59,851 nt of DNA, from NCBI GenBank assembly GCA_013375495.1, contig JABXKC010000026.1:1-59851 (forward strand). Direction: 5' to 3'. The translations under genes were made by a program, and so were the position numbers. The notes beneath the pieces were generated by a model that made no database searches, had not been told where the DNA came from, and was given only the letters and a program-made list of their open reading frames with translations. Position 1 is the stretch's first letter. The number at the start of each line of letters is the position of its first letter. Positions 16,781-26,640 of this stretch are shown here, piece by piece. The DNA is from Promethearchaeota archaeon. Its GTDB lineage: Archaea > Asgardarchaeota > Lokiarchaeia > Sigynarchaeales > SOKP01.

Positions 16781-17872
16781 TTATATATACTTATTAGCTA
16801 TAGAGTTAAACGCTTCTAAAAATTTATCGTTTTCTTCTTTGGTTCCCATAGTGATTCTTATATAATTATAAAGTCCTGGTTTACTGAAATGTCTTACCAA
16901 AATTTTGATATCTTTTAAGTCCCATAAGAATTTCAATGTGGTAGATTTATCATCAAATTTTATAAATATAAAGTTCGCATCTGAAGGAAGGACACTTATA
17001 CCAGCATAATCGTTTAGTTTTTTTGATAATCTTTCTCTTTCTGCAATAATTTTCTTATTTTGTTCGTATACTTTACTCCTATGTTTAATACAAGAGATAG
17101 CTGCAATTTGTGCAATATTATTTGTATTAAAAGGTAACTTAACTCTATTCATTTCTTTAACGATTACTGCGTCCGCTAATGCGTAACCAATTCTTAAAGA
17201 GGCCATCGAGAATGTTTTTGAGAAACTACGACAAACTATTAAATTTTTTACATCCTTCAATAATGGTAGACATGTAAAGTCAGAAAAATCTGCATACGCT
17301 TCGTCTACTACAACAATTCCGGGGAAATTGTAGCAAATTTTAAGTATAGTATCGTTATCAAACGATTTCCCATTTGGATCGTTTGGAGAATTAATAAACA
17401 ATATTTTACCTTTTTGGTCATAAATACTCTCTGGTATAGAAAAATCGTCGTTTAATTTTATCTCATTTATTTTTGCATTGTAAAGATTAGCTAAAACTTT
17501 ATATAAACTAAAAGTTGGATAGAAAATGGTTACTTCATCACCAGGATTAACGAATACTTTAAATATAACGTCTAAAACTTCATCTGAGCCATTTCCTATA
17601 AAAACGGTATTTCTATTAGTTAAAGTGTCTTTATCTCTTAGAAGTTGATTTAGAACAGCTTTACGAAGCTCAAGTGCAAAAGGATCGGGATACTTTCTCA
17701 ATAAATCTTTACTTTTTAAAGCGGAATTTATATCTTCGAGAATTTCTTGGATTGGTGGAAACGCATTTTCATTAACATTTAATTTTGTCCATCCTTCGCC
17801 TTCTGGATGTTCTTCTGTTTCATACGAATTATACTTTTGAAGATTTTCTCTGAATAACTTTTCAATTTCCAT
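16781..17872 (-). CDS. hisC: Histidinol-phosphate aminotransferase
   Basis: 363 residues, a class I/II PLP aminotransferase of HisC length. The signatures are KLNVNENAFPP, IGNGSDEVLD, FINSPNDPNGKSF, VVDEAYADF, and the PLP lysine motif CRSFSKTFSMASLRIGYA; RITMGTKEENDKFL closes the protein. It converts imidazole acetol phosphate and glutamate to histidinol phosphate in histidine synthesis. It stands alone with no other his biosynthesis gene beside it. Related aminotransferases of aromatic amino acids have similar motifs, so the substrate is inferred. Confidence 0.85.
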   Translation of the reverse strand: MEIEKLFRENLQKYNSYETEEHPEGEGWTKLNVNENAFPPIQEILEDINSALKSKDLLRKYPDPFALELRKAVLNQLLRDKDTLTNRNTVFIGNGSDEVLDVIFKVFVNPGDEVTIFYPTFSLYKVLANLYNAKINEIKLNDDFSIPESIYDQKGKILFINSPNDPNGKSFDNDTILKICYNFPGIVVVDEAYADFSDFTCLPLLKDVKNLIVCRSFSKTFSMASLRIGYALADAVIVKEMNRVKLPFNTNNIAQIAAISCIKHRSKVYEQNKKIIAERERLSKKLNDYAGISVLPSDANFIFIKFDDKSTTLKFLWDLKDIKILVRHFSKPGLYNYIRITMGTKEENDKFLEAFNSIANKYI

Positions 17873-18095
17873 TTGATTTACCTTGTATTTAGAAATAGAT
17901 TAATTGCCGGTTAATTCTTAATAGTTAATAGTTAAAGTAACATATTAATACAATTTATTTTTTGTCTTTGTGCTTAATCTTTTTTAGTCGTATATAAAAA
18001 AACAGATTAAAAAACCAATTTTTAAATGTATGAAATCTATTAATTTTATAATATCATTTAATGATGATAAATATTTATTATTGAGAAGATTATTC

Positions 18096-18971
18096 ATGGA
18101 ATTCGCAATTATGTTTCAAGTTTTGGAAGGCGGGGTAAGTGAGCCTATTAAATGGTCTAAAGATAATTTAACACCTGATAATAATATTATAATCTTAGAC
18201 GAAGGGTCATCTTCGCTTTTTTTATGGTATGGAGCCAATCAAGGTCTAGTTTCAAGGAGAACCGCTCTTAGACAAGCAGAATCGTTAAAAGGTCATGGAT
18301 TTTCAGTGGGTAAAAGTATTGTGGGAAGAGATATTAGGGATTTAAAAGAAATTGATCAAAGGAAAATTGGGAGAGTACTAGAAACCGACGAATTAAACGA
18401 CGAGCTCCAAACACTGCTAAATAAAAAATTTAAACCATTGGATGATTATACTGTTACTTTTGAATTAGAAGCAGAAATTCCCTCAGCAGTCAAATTAGTG
18501 CCTAAATCTCAACCTGAACGAAAAATTGCACCAGAACCAGTGCCAGAACCTATAAGTAAACCAGAACCTATAAAAAAAGTAGCTATACCCCAACCAAAAA
18601 TGATACATGCTTCTGAATATGACACTGTAGTTGAAACACCAAAAGTAGCTGAAACCATTGAGAAACCTATTGAAAAATCTGCCCCAGTTTCCGTACAAAA
18701 ACAAACTAGCTTCCCTGAATCCGAATTAGCTCTTGATATTCAAGCAAAAATAGGATTTGTCATAATTGGAGTATTAGATCATTACGATGACATATGGATT
18801 TCGAAGAAAGAGAATGGAGGGTATTCTGTTGAACATATGGACGGTAAAGTCTGCGAATTCTCTATTTCCGAGGGTATGATTAAATTCACTTCAGATTCTT
18901 TTTCTGGAATTTCTACCAACGTTAAAACGGAAATACAAAAGAAATTTGTAGAGCTTTCTAAATTTTTATAA
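18096..18971 (+). CDS. Gelsolin-like domain protein
   Basis: About 291 residues from the ATG at 18096 (an upstream ATG at 18030 is possible). Residues 10-105 have a gelsolin/ADF-like pattern: NIIILDEGSSSLFLWYG, then the charged helix RRTALRQAESLKGHG, as in gelsolin repeats (D.G...f.W.G......a...A). A proline, glutamate and lysine-rich linker (PEPVPEPISKPEPIKK) leads to a C-terminal alpha/beta region (GFVIIGVLDHYDDIWISKK). Asgard genomes are known to carry gelsolin-like proteins that bind actin homologues; this one has a single recognisable repeat. The call rests on pattern only. Confidence 0.5.
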   Translation: MEFAIMFQVLEGGVSEPIKWSKDNLTPDNNIIILDEGSSSLFLWYGANQGLVSRRTALRQAESLKGHGFSVGKSIVGRDIRDLKEIDQRKIGRVLETDELNDELQTLLNKKFKPLDDYTVTFELEAEIPSAVKLVPKSQPERKIAPEPVPEPISKPEPIKKVAIPQPKMIHASEYDTVVETPKVAETIEKPIEKSAPVSVQKQTSFPESELALDIQAKIGFVIIGVLDHYDDIWISKKENGGYSVEHMDGKVCEFSISEGMIKFTSDSFSGISTNVKTEIQKKFVELSKFL

Positions 18972-19089
18972 TTATTTTTTTTCCTAATTTTTTAAATATT
19001 GGAGTTTAAATTTTAAGCCTTTTTCTTAAATAATAAGAATTTCAATAGTGACTTAACATCAATCTTCGATAAAACCAAAGTATGATAAA

Positions 19090-20847
19090 ATGAAATTTAA
19101 AATCTTAGCAACCCTTTTTTCTAATTTAGAATCTACTACAAAAAGGCTTGAAATGATAGATTTCTTGTCTGCCTTTTTTGAGGAAGTAAAAAAAAGCAAG
19201 AAATATGAAGATTTAGATAAAATCATATACTTGTTACAAGGGGAGTTAGTTTCAAACATAAAGCAATTTCCTAAAATTGGTCTTGCAGAAAAAATGATAA
19301 TTGAAGCGTTAACTCTACATTCTGGAATTGATAAAAAAGAAGTAAAAGAAATTTTAATAAAGAAGGGCGATATTGGAGCTACAGCAGAATTAATTTTAGC
19401 TAGAAAAAAGAAACAGAAGTCTTTATTTGATTTCGAAGATAAGTCAACTGAATTAGAACCTTCGTTAGAAATTTCAGAGTTATACTCAGCTTTACAAAAA
19501 ATTGCGTTAAGTGAAGGACCAGGATCTCAAGACATTAAATTAGGGATACTCAGAGGATTAATGAGAAAGTGCTCGCCTTTAGAAAATAAGTATTTATTGC
19601 GAATAATAACTTCTACCTTAAGAGTAGGAGTATCAACTTTGACAATAATTGATGGCTTAGCATTAGGTTTTACTGGCATTAAAGAAAATAGAAATATTAT
19701 CGAAAACGCATATAATTTACATCCTGATTTAGGAGATATTACAAAAATATTAGCAGAAAAAGGAATTACTGAAGTGGAAAAAATAGAAATAACCTACGGG
19801 ATACCAATAAGGATGATGTTGGCATCGAGAGTTCCATATGGTGAGATAGTTGAGAAGCTTGGAACCCCTCTTACTGCAGAATATAAGCTAGATGGTGAAA
19901 GACTCCAAATCCATAAACAGGGTAAGGAAATAAAATTGTTTTCTCGTCGATTATTGGAAATATCTGATCAATATCCAGATGTATGTAAAACTATAATTGA
20001 AAATATTCAAATTGACGATGTCATTATAGAAGGAGAAGTGGTAGCTATGGACTCTTTCTACGAAAAAATGTTACCTTTTCAGGTGTTAAGTAAAAGAAGG
20101 CGAAAGTATGATGTTGAAGAAATTATGAAGGAAGTACCTGTGTGTTTATACTTATTTGATTTATTAAAGTATAAAAACGAATCCTTTATTAGTAAAGCTT
20201 TTATGGAACGCAGGCAAAAGCTAGAGGAAATTGTATCTGAGAGGGATGAATTACGATTAGTCAAATCGAAATTAATTCACAGTACAGAGGAACTCTTAGA
20301 ATTTTTTAATGCAGCTCGAAAAGAAGGGAATGAAGGCATTATGGCAAAATCGATTAAAGAAGATTCCATATATCAAGCAGGAAATAGAGGATTCTTGTGG
20401 ATAAAATTAAAGGGATTAGAAGGAGGAAAGTTAAAGGATTCTGTAGATGTTGTATTAGTTGGAGCTTTCTATGGTAAAGGTCGAAGAACAGGTGTATATG
20501 GAACATATATTGGAGCAGTTTATGAACCTATGAATGGAAAATTTGTTGCTTTTACTCGGTTTTTTTCAGGATTGACCGATGAATTATCAGACACCCTAAC
20601 AAAAGAAATGGAGAATTATAAAACTGAAAAAAAACACAATAATGTTATTTGTGAAGATATACCAGATGTATGGTTTAAACCAGAAATCGTAGTTGAGATT
20701 TTTGGGGATGAATTAACGGTTAGCGAGAAATTTATTACTTTAGGATATTCCATGCGATTCCCTGTTTTCCAGAAAGTCCGACCTGAAAAAGGTCCTGAGG
20801 ATGCAACCACAGTTGAAGAAATAAGAAGCCTTTATGATTCTCAATAA
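19090..20847 (+). CDS. lig: ATP-dependent DNA ligase
   Basis: 585 residues, the length of archaeal replicative ligases. The adenylation motif EYKLDGERLQIH places the AMP-accepting lysine at residue 266. Other nucleotidyltransferase motifs are LFSRR, VIIEGEVVAMD, LFDLL, EGIMAK and WIKLK. The N-terminal DNA-binding region contains KYLLRIITSTLRVGVSTLTI. It seals nicks in Okazaki fragments using ATP. It is convergent with the LRR gene at 20865, with 17 bases between the stops. Confidence 0.95.
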   Translation: MKFKILATLFSNLESTTKRLEMIDFLSAFFEEVKKSKKYEDLDKIIYLLQGELVSNIKQFPKIGLAEKMIIEALTLHSGIDKKEVKEILIKKGDIGATAELILARKKKQKSLFDFEDKSTELEPSLEISELYSALQKIALSEGPGSQDIKLGILRGLMRKCSPLENKYLLRIITSTLRVGVSTLTIIDGLALGFTGIKENRNIIENAYNLHPDLGDITKILAEKGITEVEKIEITYGIPIRMMLASRVPYGEIVEKLGTPLTAEYKLDGERLQIHKQGKEIKLFSRRLLEISDQYPDVCKTIIENIQIDDVIIEGEVVAMDSFYEKMLPFQVLSKRRRKYDVEEIMKEVPVCLYLFDLLKYKNESFISKAFMERRQKLEEIVSERDELRLVKSKLIHSTEELLEFFNAARKEGNEGIMAKSIKEDSIYQAGNRGFLWIKLKGLEGGKLKDSVDVVLVGAFYGKGRRTGVYGTYIGAVYEPMNGKFVAFTRFFSGLTDELSDTLTKEMENYKTEKKHNNVICEDIPDVWFKPEIVVEIFGDELTVSEKFITLGYSMRFPVFQKVRPEKGPEDATTVEEIRSLYDSQ

Positions 20848-20864
20848 TAGCGGGAATTCATTAT

Positions 20865-22241
20865 TTAGAGAAAGATTTTTACTCCCTTATGCTCCAATTT
20901 CTTCAAAATTATAGAACTTGTATCAAGAATGTTTTCACTAAGATACAATTCTTTTAAATTCTCAAGAGAACATAATGATTCTGGGAGATTAATTAATTTA
21001 TTTCTAGATATATTTAAAATTCTTAACTTCTTTAAATTTCCAATCGTTTCTGGAATTTTTTCTATTTTATTATCCCCCAAATTCAATATCTCTAACGATT
21101 TAAGAGAACCAATTGATGTGGGAATTTTTATCAATTCATTTCTTTCAAGATCTAATGATGTAAGTGAGACTAGACTAGTTATTGATTGGGATAGAGTTGT
21201 TAATAAGTTCCAACTCAGGTTCAATTTGTTTAGAGATTTGAGCGATGATATTGACTCTGGAATCTCGGTTAGTTTGTTATCATGAAGATTTAAGTCTATA
21301 AGATTTATTAAATTCCCAAAATTGTAGGGTAATTGTTTTATTTGGTTTAATCTTAAGTTTAAATATTTTAATGACTGCAACGAACATATAGAATTTGGGA
21401 GATCTTGAAGTTCATTCTTCCATAACAATAATTCTTTTAGATGGGAGAGAGATCCTATAGATGCAGGAAGTTTATTTAAATTATTAACATTTAGGTTAAG
21501 TGATTCCAAAACATGTAAAGATTTGATCCAATCGGGTAATTCGGTAATTTGATTATATCGGAAAATTAATTTTTTGAGGTATGTTAGGTGTTTAATAGCA
21601 CTAGGTAATTTTGTTAAGCCTTTAAAAATAAAATCTAACTCTATAATTTTACATTGGTAAACCTTGTATTTTAATCTCCAGTTAGTCTTTTTTAAGTACA
21701 CTAATGCAAAGTAGTTTATTAAAATATCAGCTAACTCTCTAGGGGTAAAATCTCTAGCTCCATTAGTAGATTTTAAAGCTTCAAAACCTATTTTAAAATC
21801 TTTCTCATTAATTTGCTTTATTTCATGAACCAACATTAATTTAGTTATAGGATCATTTCTTTTTACTAGATTTTTAACTATTCTTATCAATGAATTCAGG
21901 ATTGTCTGTAAACAGAGCGGAGAATCTTCGTGATGTAGAGCCCAACTCATTGGATTTAACGCTTTATCTTTGTATTCATGACATAAAATAAGAGCAGCTT
22001 CATTTCTGATTATTTCATCTGTATCAGATATAAGTAAATTTTCAAAAAAACTAATTAAAGAATCCCTATTTCCTCCAAAATTCTCAATGCTAATGCTCTT
22101 TCTTAATATTTTAAGACTTTCTAATCTATATTTAATTTTTGTACTATTTTCTATTAGTGCTATTAATTGTTGAACGGCTGACTGTTTATCCAAGACATTC
22201 TTATTTAGTTCGTCAAGAATTTTAGATGGTGTACGTTTCAT
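20865..22241 (-). CDS. HEAT-like/LRR repeat protein 2
   Basis: 458 residues. The helical N-terminal part (about 1-200) resembles HEAT repeats (SFFENLLISDTDEIIRNEAA) and is followed by about 11 leucine-rich repeats of 23 residues of the LPxSIGxLxxLKxLxLxxN type (for example LPASIGSLSHLKELLLWKN). This is the sequence type found in plant intracellular Ras-group LRR proteins and in bacterial and Asgard homologues. It lies 16 bases downstream of the next paralogue in the same direction, so the two form a tandem pair. It has no membrane segment and is probably an intracellular scaffold. Confidence 0.82.
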   Translation of the reverse strand: MKRTPSKILDELNKNVLDKQSAVQQLIALIENSTKIKYRLESLKILRKSISIENFGGNRDSLISFFENLLISDTDEIIRNEAALILCHEYKDKALNPMSWALHHEDSPLCLQTILNSLIRIVKNLVKRNDPITKLMLVHEIKQINEKDFKIGFEALKSTNGARDFTPRELADILINYFALVYLKKTNWRLKYKVYQCKIIELDFIFKGLTKLPSAIKHLTYLKKLIFRYNQITELPDWIKSLHVLESLNLNVNNLNKLPASIGSLSHLKELLLWKNELQDLPNSICSLQSLKYLNLRLNQIKQLPYNFGNLINLIDLNLHDNKLTEIPESISSLKSLNKLNLSWNLLTTLSQSITSLVSLTSLDLERNELIKIPTSIGSLKSLEILNLGDNKIEKIPETIGNLKKLRILNISRNKLINLPESLCSLENLKELYLSENILDTSSIILKKLEHKGVKIFL

Positions 22242-22257
22242 AATGCTAATTCCTCAG

Positions 22258-23757
22258 TTATTTATAGATCATTAATCCCCTTTTTTCCAATTTGGTCAAA
22301 AAGCTCGGTGTCTCTTTAATATTGGTAAAATTTAAATCAAGTATTTTCAATGAGGTAAGATTTTCCATGGATTTAGGGAGTGATTTTAATTTATTTCCCC
22401 ATATACATAATTCTTCCAGAGATTTAAGTGATCCAATCCAACTAGGTAAACTTTCGAAACGATTCCAACTTAAATTTAATAGTCTTAAATTATCTAGAGC
22501 ACTGAATGATTTAGGTAACGAAGTTAGATGGTTATTCCATAAGGTTAATTCTTTAAGATCAGACATTGTACCAATTGAATTAGGAAGGTGAATTAATTTG
22601 TTATCAAATAATTGTAAATTCTCTAACGATTGGAACGATCCAACCCAATTAGGAAGGATATATAACTTATTTCCCCCTAATCCTAATCTTTTTAAAGATT
22701 TAAGAGATTTAATACACTTTGGAAGATGGTCGATATTATTCAACCCCAACTCTAATCGTTTTAGAGAATCCATTCCTTTAAAAGACACCTTTAGTTTACT
22801 CAAATTGTTTCCGTGCAAATCCAAAAGTTCTAATTTTGATAAATTTCTAATCGAATTTGGCAGAGAAGATAATTCATTAGCCCTTAAATTTAGGTGTGTT
22901 AATGAACTTAAAGAACCAATAGATGTCGGTAAAGATTTTAATTTGTTATATCTTAAATTCAAAAATTTTAATACTTTTAACGATCCAATAGAATCAGGAA
23001 GAGATTTAATTTTATTAAAACTCAAATCGAAATATTTTATTGAATTTAAAAGGTCAATAGTGTCAGGAATCGCAGTAAGCCTATTAAATTTTAAATCTAA
23101 GTCTTCTAATGAAGTTAAAAATTCCAAAAATTCAGGAAACTTATTCAAAATTGTCCATCCAAAAACATGACTACTAACATCAGATAACCCTAATTTAATT
23201 ATTAGTCCATTTTTCACCTGATAACTAATCTGACCAAATTTTTTTTCTAAATCCGTTATAATGAAATAATTTTCTACAATTTCTGAAAGTTCAAGACTAG
23301 AAAATCTTTCAATTTTTCTTTTTTCGAACAAGAATTTTAAATTTTCTGCTATTTTCTCATTTGAAATTTTTTTAATCCTATTTATTAGCAATGATTTTGA
23401 TTGAATTGAATCAATTTTTCCTAAGATTTTAGAAACTGTCAACAGGCACCTTAAAGAAACTTCATGTTTAAAAACCCATTTTAATGGCTCAAGGGCGATA
23501 TCCAAAAATACCTTTTCTATTACTGTTGCGGCAGTATATCTTATAATTTCATGCGAATCTGAAATTAATAAATTTTCCAATAGTTTGAAAACGCTTTCAG
23601 TATTAGCGTTAATTAGAGCTAAAGCATTAATGCTTTCAATCCTGGCTTGTAAATCTTCACTATTTTCTATAATTGAGATGAGTTGATTTATTGCTGAGGA
23701 TTTATCTAATTTATTATTCGTATAGTTTTTTTTAATGAAGTGAGGAGAAAGTTCCAT
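22258..23757 (-). CDS. HEAT-like/LRR repeat protein 3
   Basis: 499 residues with the same design as its neighbour: an N-terminal HEAT-like helical domain (residues 1-190, FKLLENLLISDSHEIIRYTA) and about 12 LRRs (LPDSIGSLKVLKFLNLRYN, LPNSIRNLSKLELLDLHGN). The close similarity of domain order and N-terminal wording indicates tandem duplication followed by changes in repeat number. It is first in a two-gene unit with the gene at 20865. The ligand is unknown. Confidence 0.82.
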   Translation of the reverse strand: MELSPHFIKKNYTNNKLDKSSAINQLISIIENSEDLQARIESINALALINANTESVFKLLENLLISDSHEIIRYTAATVIEKVFLDIALEPLKWVFKHEVSLRCLLTVSKILGKIDSIQSKSLLINRIKKISNEKIAENLKFLFEKRKIERFSSLELSEIVENYFIITDLEKKFGQISYQVKNGLIIKLGLSDVSSHVFGWTILNKFPEFLEFLTSLEDLDLKFNRLTAIPDTIDLLNSIKYFDLSFNKIKSLPDSIGSLKVLKFLNLRYNKLKSLPTSIGSLSSLTHLNLRANELSSLPNSIRNLSKLELLDLHGNNLSKLKVSFKGMDSLKRLELGLNNIDHLPKCIKSLKSLKRLGLGGNKLYILPNWVGSFQSLENLQLFDNKLIHLPNSIGTMSDLKELTLWNNHLTSLPKSFSALDNLRLLNLSWNRFESLPSWIGSLKSLEELCIWGNKLKSLPKSMENLTSLKILDLNFTNIKETPSFLTKLEKRGLMIYK

Positions 23758-23922
23758 CTATCTTCGAAATTTGGGTTAATTTTTTAAATTGATTATTATT
23801 GACCATTAAATTTGTTATTGTCACACTTTATATTAACATTTTTCAAGAAAAAACATAAAAATTAGTTAAGAACGTAATTATCGAAATAAATGCTTCAATT
23901 TCCTATGTACTAATTCTAAGTT

Positions 23923-24417
23923 CTATTCCTTATCTGGTGGATTTCTTCCTAGCCATTTCTCATAGAAGGTATCAATATCGGGTAAAAAATTGAAGATCGT
24001 TGGATATCCCGGGGGTACTGCTTCAACATCTAAAAGAGTATAACATTTAGGGCAGAAATATTCTCGTAATTCCTCCCATTTTGGATCGCTTCCCATAAAT
24101 TTAGGGTAAAGTTCCTCTATGGAATCAATTGTATCTCTCACTCTTATTCTACATTTTGTCTTCCAATTAATTTTATAATCCCCAAATTCGTAACCACAAT
24201 CACATTTAACTATTCTTTGACCCTCTTTAGCTACGATATAGAGGTGTTCGTGTAGAGGAAGAAGTATTATGTCGTCCCAAGTAACCTTTTCTCGCAATAT
24301 CTCCATAATCTTGTCAAACCTGTTTTGATCTTTTCTCCCGCTAATTATTGGCTTGAGTTCATCCCATTTTAAATTACCATCTAACATTCTATCCAGAGTC
24401 TTTTTATCGTCACCCAT
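23923..24417 (-). CDS. acxC: Acetone carboxylase-type gamma subunit
   Basis: 164 residues, the size of the 20-kDa gamma subunit. It has the family's metal-binding cysteines KCDCGYEFG and YFCPKCYTLLDVEAVPPGYP, and the phrase INWKTKCRIRVRDT between them. It is last in a three-gene unit, 3 bases after the alpha subunit. The presence of this small subunit separates ketone carboxylases from hydantoinases and oxoprolinases, which lack it. The complex would carboxylate acetone (or a similar ketone) with ATP to give acetoacetate. Confidence 0.82.
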   Translation of the reverse strand: MGDDKKTLDRMLDGNLKWDELKPIISGRKDQNRFDKIMEILREKVTWDDIILLPLHEHLYIVAKEGQRIVKCDCGYEFGDYKINWKTKCRIRVRDTIDSIEELYPKFMGSDPKWEELREYFCPKCYTLLDVEAVPPGYPTIFNFLPDIDTFYEKWLGRNPPDKE

Positions 24418-24420
24418 TAC

Positions 24421-26637
24421 TTATTTCACCTCTATCTTGAAATCCTCAGGAAGCTTCCAGAACTCACGAAATTCTTTTCCCCATTTAGATGATAACTCTA
24501 AACTTTCTGAGTACATTGTGCTTACTGATTCATAAAGTCTTCCTTCTGTTAATTTTTTTCTTTCTTGTTCCCAAAATTCTTCAAAAGTCAAAGATTTTTC
24601 TTTTCTTTCTTTCATTATCTCTTCTCGACATTTTATTGTTGCTTCTGTGTCGATTATCCATTCTTTATTATTATCATCATATTCAGCAACAGTACCATAA
24701 ACCCTTTTCACAATATCAGGGGTATATAATCCCTCGTCAAGGTCTTGCTTAACGCTCTCTAATTTTCGCTCTAGAGGATCTCCATAACCAGGCCCTCCAC
24801 TCTCAGAGAAGTGAATAATGTCAAAATTCTCTAGCGAAATTGGATAAATAGTCCCAATTGGTATTCTCATTATATCTGCTTTTAGAAATCTCTCAAATTC
24901 ACCATTACTAGGATCAGTATCACCAATTGGGTAATCTTGTCGATTTTTAAAAATTTCTTCTAAGTTTGTATTTGTTGCGATTAATCGATAACTCGTAGCA
25001 TTAGGATATCCCCCATGCATACCCCCAGATCCATGAAATACTAAGCCCTCTCTACCTGCGAAGAATTCTACCCTTTCAGAATTTGCTATATAGGCTACAC
25101 CGGCATAATTTGCTCCACCTCGATATTTACCGTGACCAGGTGTGTTTGGTTTTACTTTTCTAGATAAATAAGGAATACCACCTTGAAAGAGTTCCCAAGT
25201 TTCAACATCCCCTAAATCGGCTTCAGGATTCCACATTGCATAGCCCCAATTGAGACCATCTCTTACTGCACTCGCACCTAATCCTTGTCCTGATATCTCA
25301 AATGTCGACAACATCCATCGTTCGCCCTTTAAAGGTCCAGCAGAGTAAATTCCTCCGCCTTGGATAGAATCTCCAGTAAATCCGTATCCTGGTACGACTT
25401 CCTCTCTGAAACCTCGAGAAAAGAGCCCATAGGACATGCACTTCATCATTGTGGTATATGCAGGGATTAAATTACCCCATGGCGCTTGGTATGAAAGATA
25501 CGGATCTCCAGGGTTTGCCCAAGAACCTAACGGATAATCCTTTTCTACGGCAAAATAGGCTCCATCGTTAACTTTATCTCCGTAAATCAAAATCTGTGTT
25601 AATAACACCCATTGACCTCCTTCCATCGCTCCTTTATCACAATTAAACGCATTTGCTCCTCCTGCGCTCGCACCATCGAAGGAAAGGGAAAACCCTCCAT
25701 CACCTTTTACGACAATCTCCATAGGATGATTTGACATTTTATCAACTCTTGCTATAGGAACCCATGCTTGGTCCTTCATAGGGAGGTCCATAAAGGAAGC
25801 TGCTCTGTATCGACCTGGAATTAAACGCTCTTTCACTCGTTCTTGAACTATTCTTCTTCCTTCTTCAATTGCTTCTCGCATAAAAACCTTATAATAATCA
25901 ATCCCCTCTCTTTTTATGAATTCATAAACAGCATCTCTTATCATTAAATTACCTGCAAGTCGGCATTTCTCATCCAATTCCCAATACATCGGACTCCGCA
26001 CAGCTTTTTTTGCACTAATCATGTGATCGCGCCAAATTTTATCGTTAGAGCCGATTTTTCTGCAAGTATAGTATACACCATCATCAAATCTTTGAATTGA
26101 AGATACTAAAGTATGACCAGGTGTGATACCTCCAATATCAATTTGATGAGTAACTCCCCCAGCCCAACCGATTAATTCATCTTCCCAAAAAATTGGGATG
26201 AGAGTTTGTACATCAGTTGTATGAACATTACCACATTGAGGGTCGTTGTTAAGAAAAATATCTCCTTGGTTTATAGTAGGATCCTCCTCGTACCCTTCAC
26301 GAATCATAAACTTTATTCCTTCGCTCATTGTGTGGACATGTACTAAAATACCCGTTGATACAACTATTGAGTCACCCTCGGGAGTATAGAGCGCGAAACA
26401 AAGTTCACCAATTTCTGTGACTATTGGTGAGGCAGCAACATGCAATGCAGTTTCTCTTGCAGATACTAAAGCACCTCTTAAACTCGCATACGCTCTCTCG
26501 TATCTGAAAGGATCCTCTTCTTTTAAGCTTAATCTTTCTATACCATAATAACTCTTTTTTTCTTCTATAAGTTTCTCGCTTTCTTCTAACATTTCTTTGA
26601 TGGTTTTTGTATTCCATCCAATTGGTTTTTTAGACAT
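24421..26637 (-). CDS. acxB: Acetone carboxylase-type alpha subunit (HyuB/hydantoinase B family)
   Basis: 738 residues of the hydantoinase B/oxoprolinase family: LVSARETALHVAASPIV, YTPEGDSIVVSTGILVHVH, QGDIFLNNDPQCGNVHTTD, GGVTHQIDIGG and the glycine-rich SGGPGYGDPLER near the end. It is the middle gene of the unit, with 3-base gaps on both sides, so translation is probably coupled. In acetone carboxylase this subunit takes part in joining the ketone enol phosphate to carboxyphosphate. Acetophenone carboxylase has related subunits, so the ketone used is not settled. Confidence 0.8.
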   Translation of the reverse strand: MSKKPIGWNTKTIKEMLEESEKLIEEKKSYYGIERLSLKEEDPFRYERAYASLRGALVSARETALHVAASPIVTEIGELCFALYTPEGDSIVVSTGILVHVHTMSEGIKFMIREGYEEDPTINQGDIFLNNDPQCGNVHTTDVQTLIPIFWEDELIGWAGGVTHQIDIGGITPGHTLVSSIQRFDDGVYYTCRKIGSNDKIWRDHMISAKKAVRSPMYWELDEKCRLAGNLMIRDAVYEFIKREGIDYYKVFMREAIEEGRRIVQERVKERLIPGRYRAASFMDLPMKDQAWVPIARVDKMSNHPMEIVVKGDGGFSLSFDGASAGGANAFNCDKGAMEGGQWVLLTQILIYGDKVNDGAYFAVEKDYPLGSWANPGDPYLSYQAPWGNLIPAYTTMMKCMSYGLFSRGFREEVVPGYGFTGDSIQGGGIYSAGPLKGERWMLSTFEISGQGLGASAVRDGLNWGYAMWNPEADLGDVETWELFQGGIPYLSRKVKPNTPGHGKYRGGANYAGVAYIANSERVEFFAGREGLVFHGSGGMHGGYPNATSYRLIATNTNLEEIFKNRQDYPIGDTDPSNGEFERFLKADIMRIPIGTIYPISLENFDIIHFSESGGPGYGDPLERKLESVKQDLDEGLYTPDIVKRVYGTVAEYDDNNKEWIIDTEATIKCREEIMKERKEKSLTFEEFWEQERKKLTEGRLYESVSTMYSESLELSSKWGKEFREFWKLPEDFKIEVK

Positions 26638-26640
26638 TAG

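Noticed and set aside
18030..18095. Upstream ATG extension of the gelsolin-like gene
   Set aside because: The extra 22 residues are lysine and hydrophobic-rich without family pattern, and the ATG at 18096 directly precedes the conserved domain.
20929..23170. Plus-strand reading frames of 90-190 codons and regular 69-base periodicity in the LRR genes as a CRISPR-like array or extra genes
   Set aside because: The period is that of 23-residue leucine-rich repeats on the minus strand; the repeats vary too much for CRISPR and the plus-strand frames are shadows.
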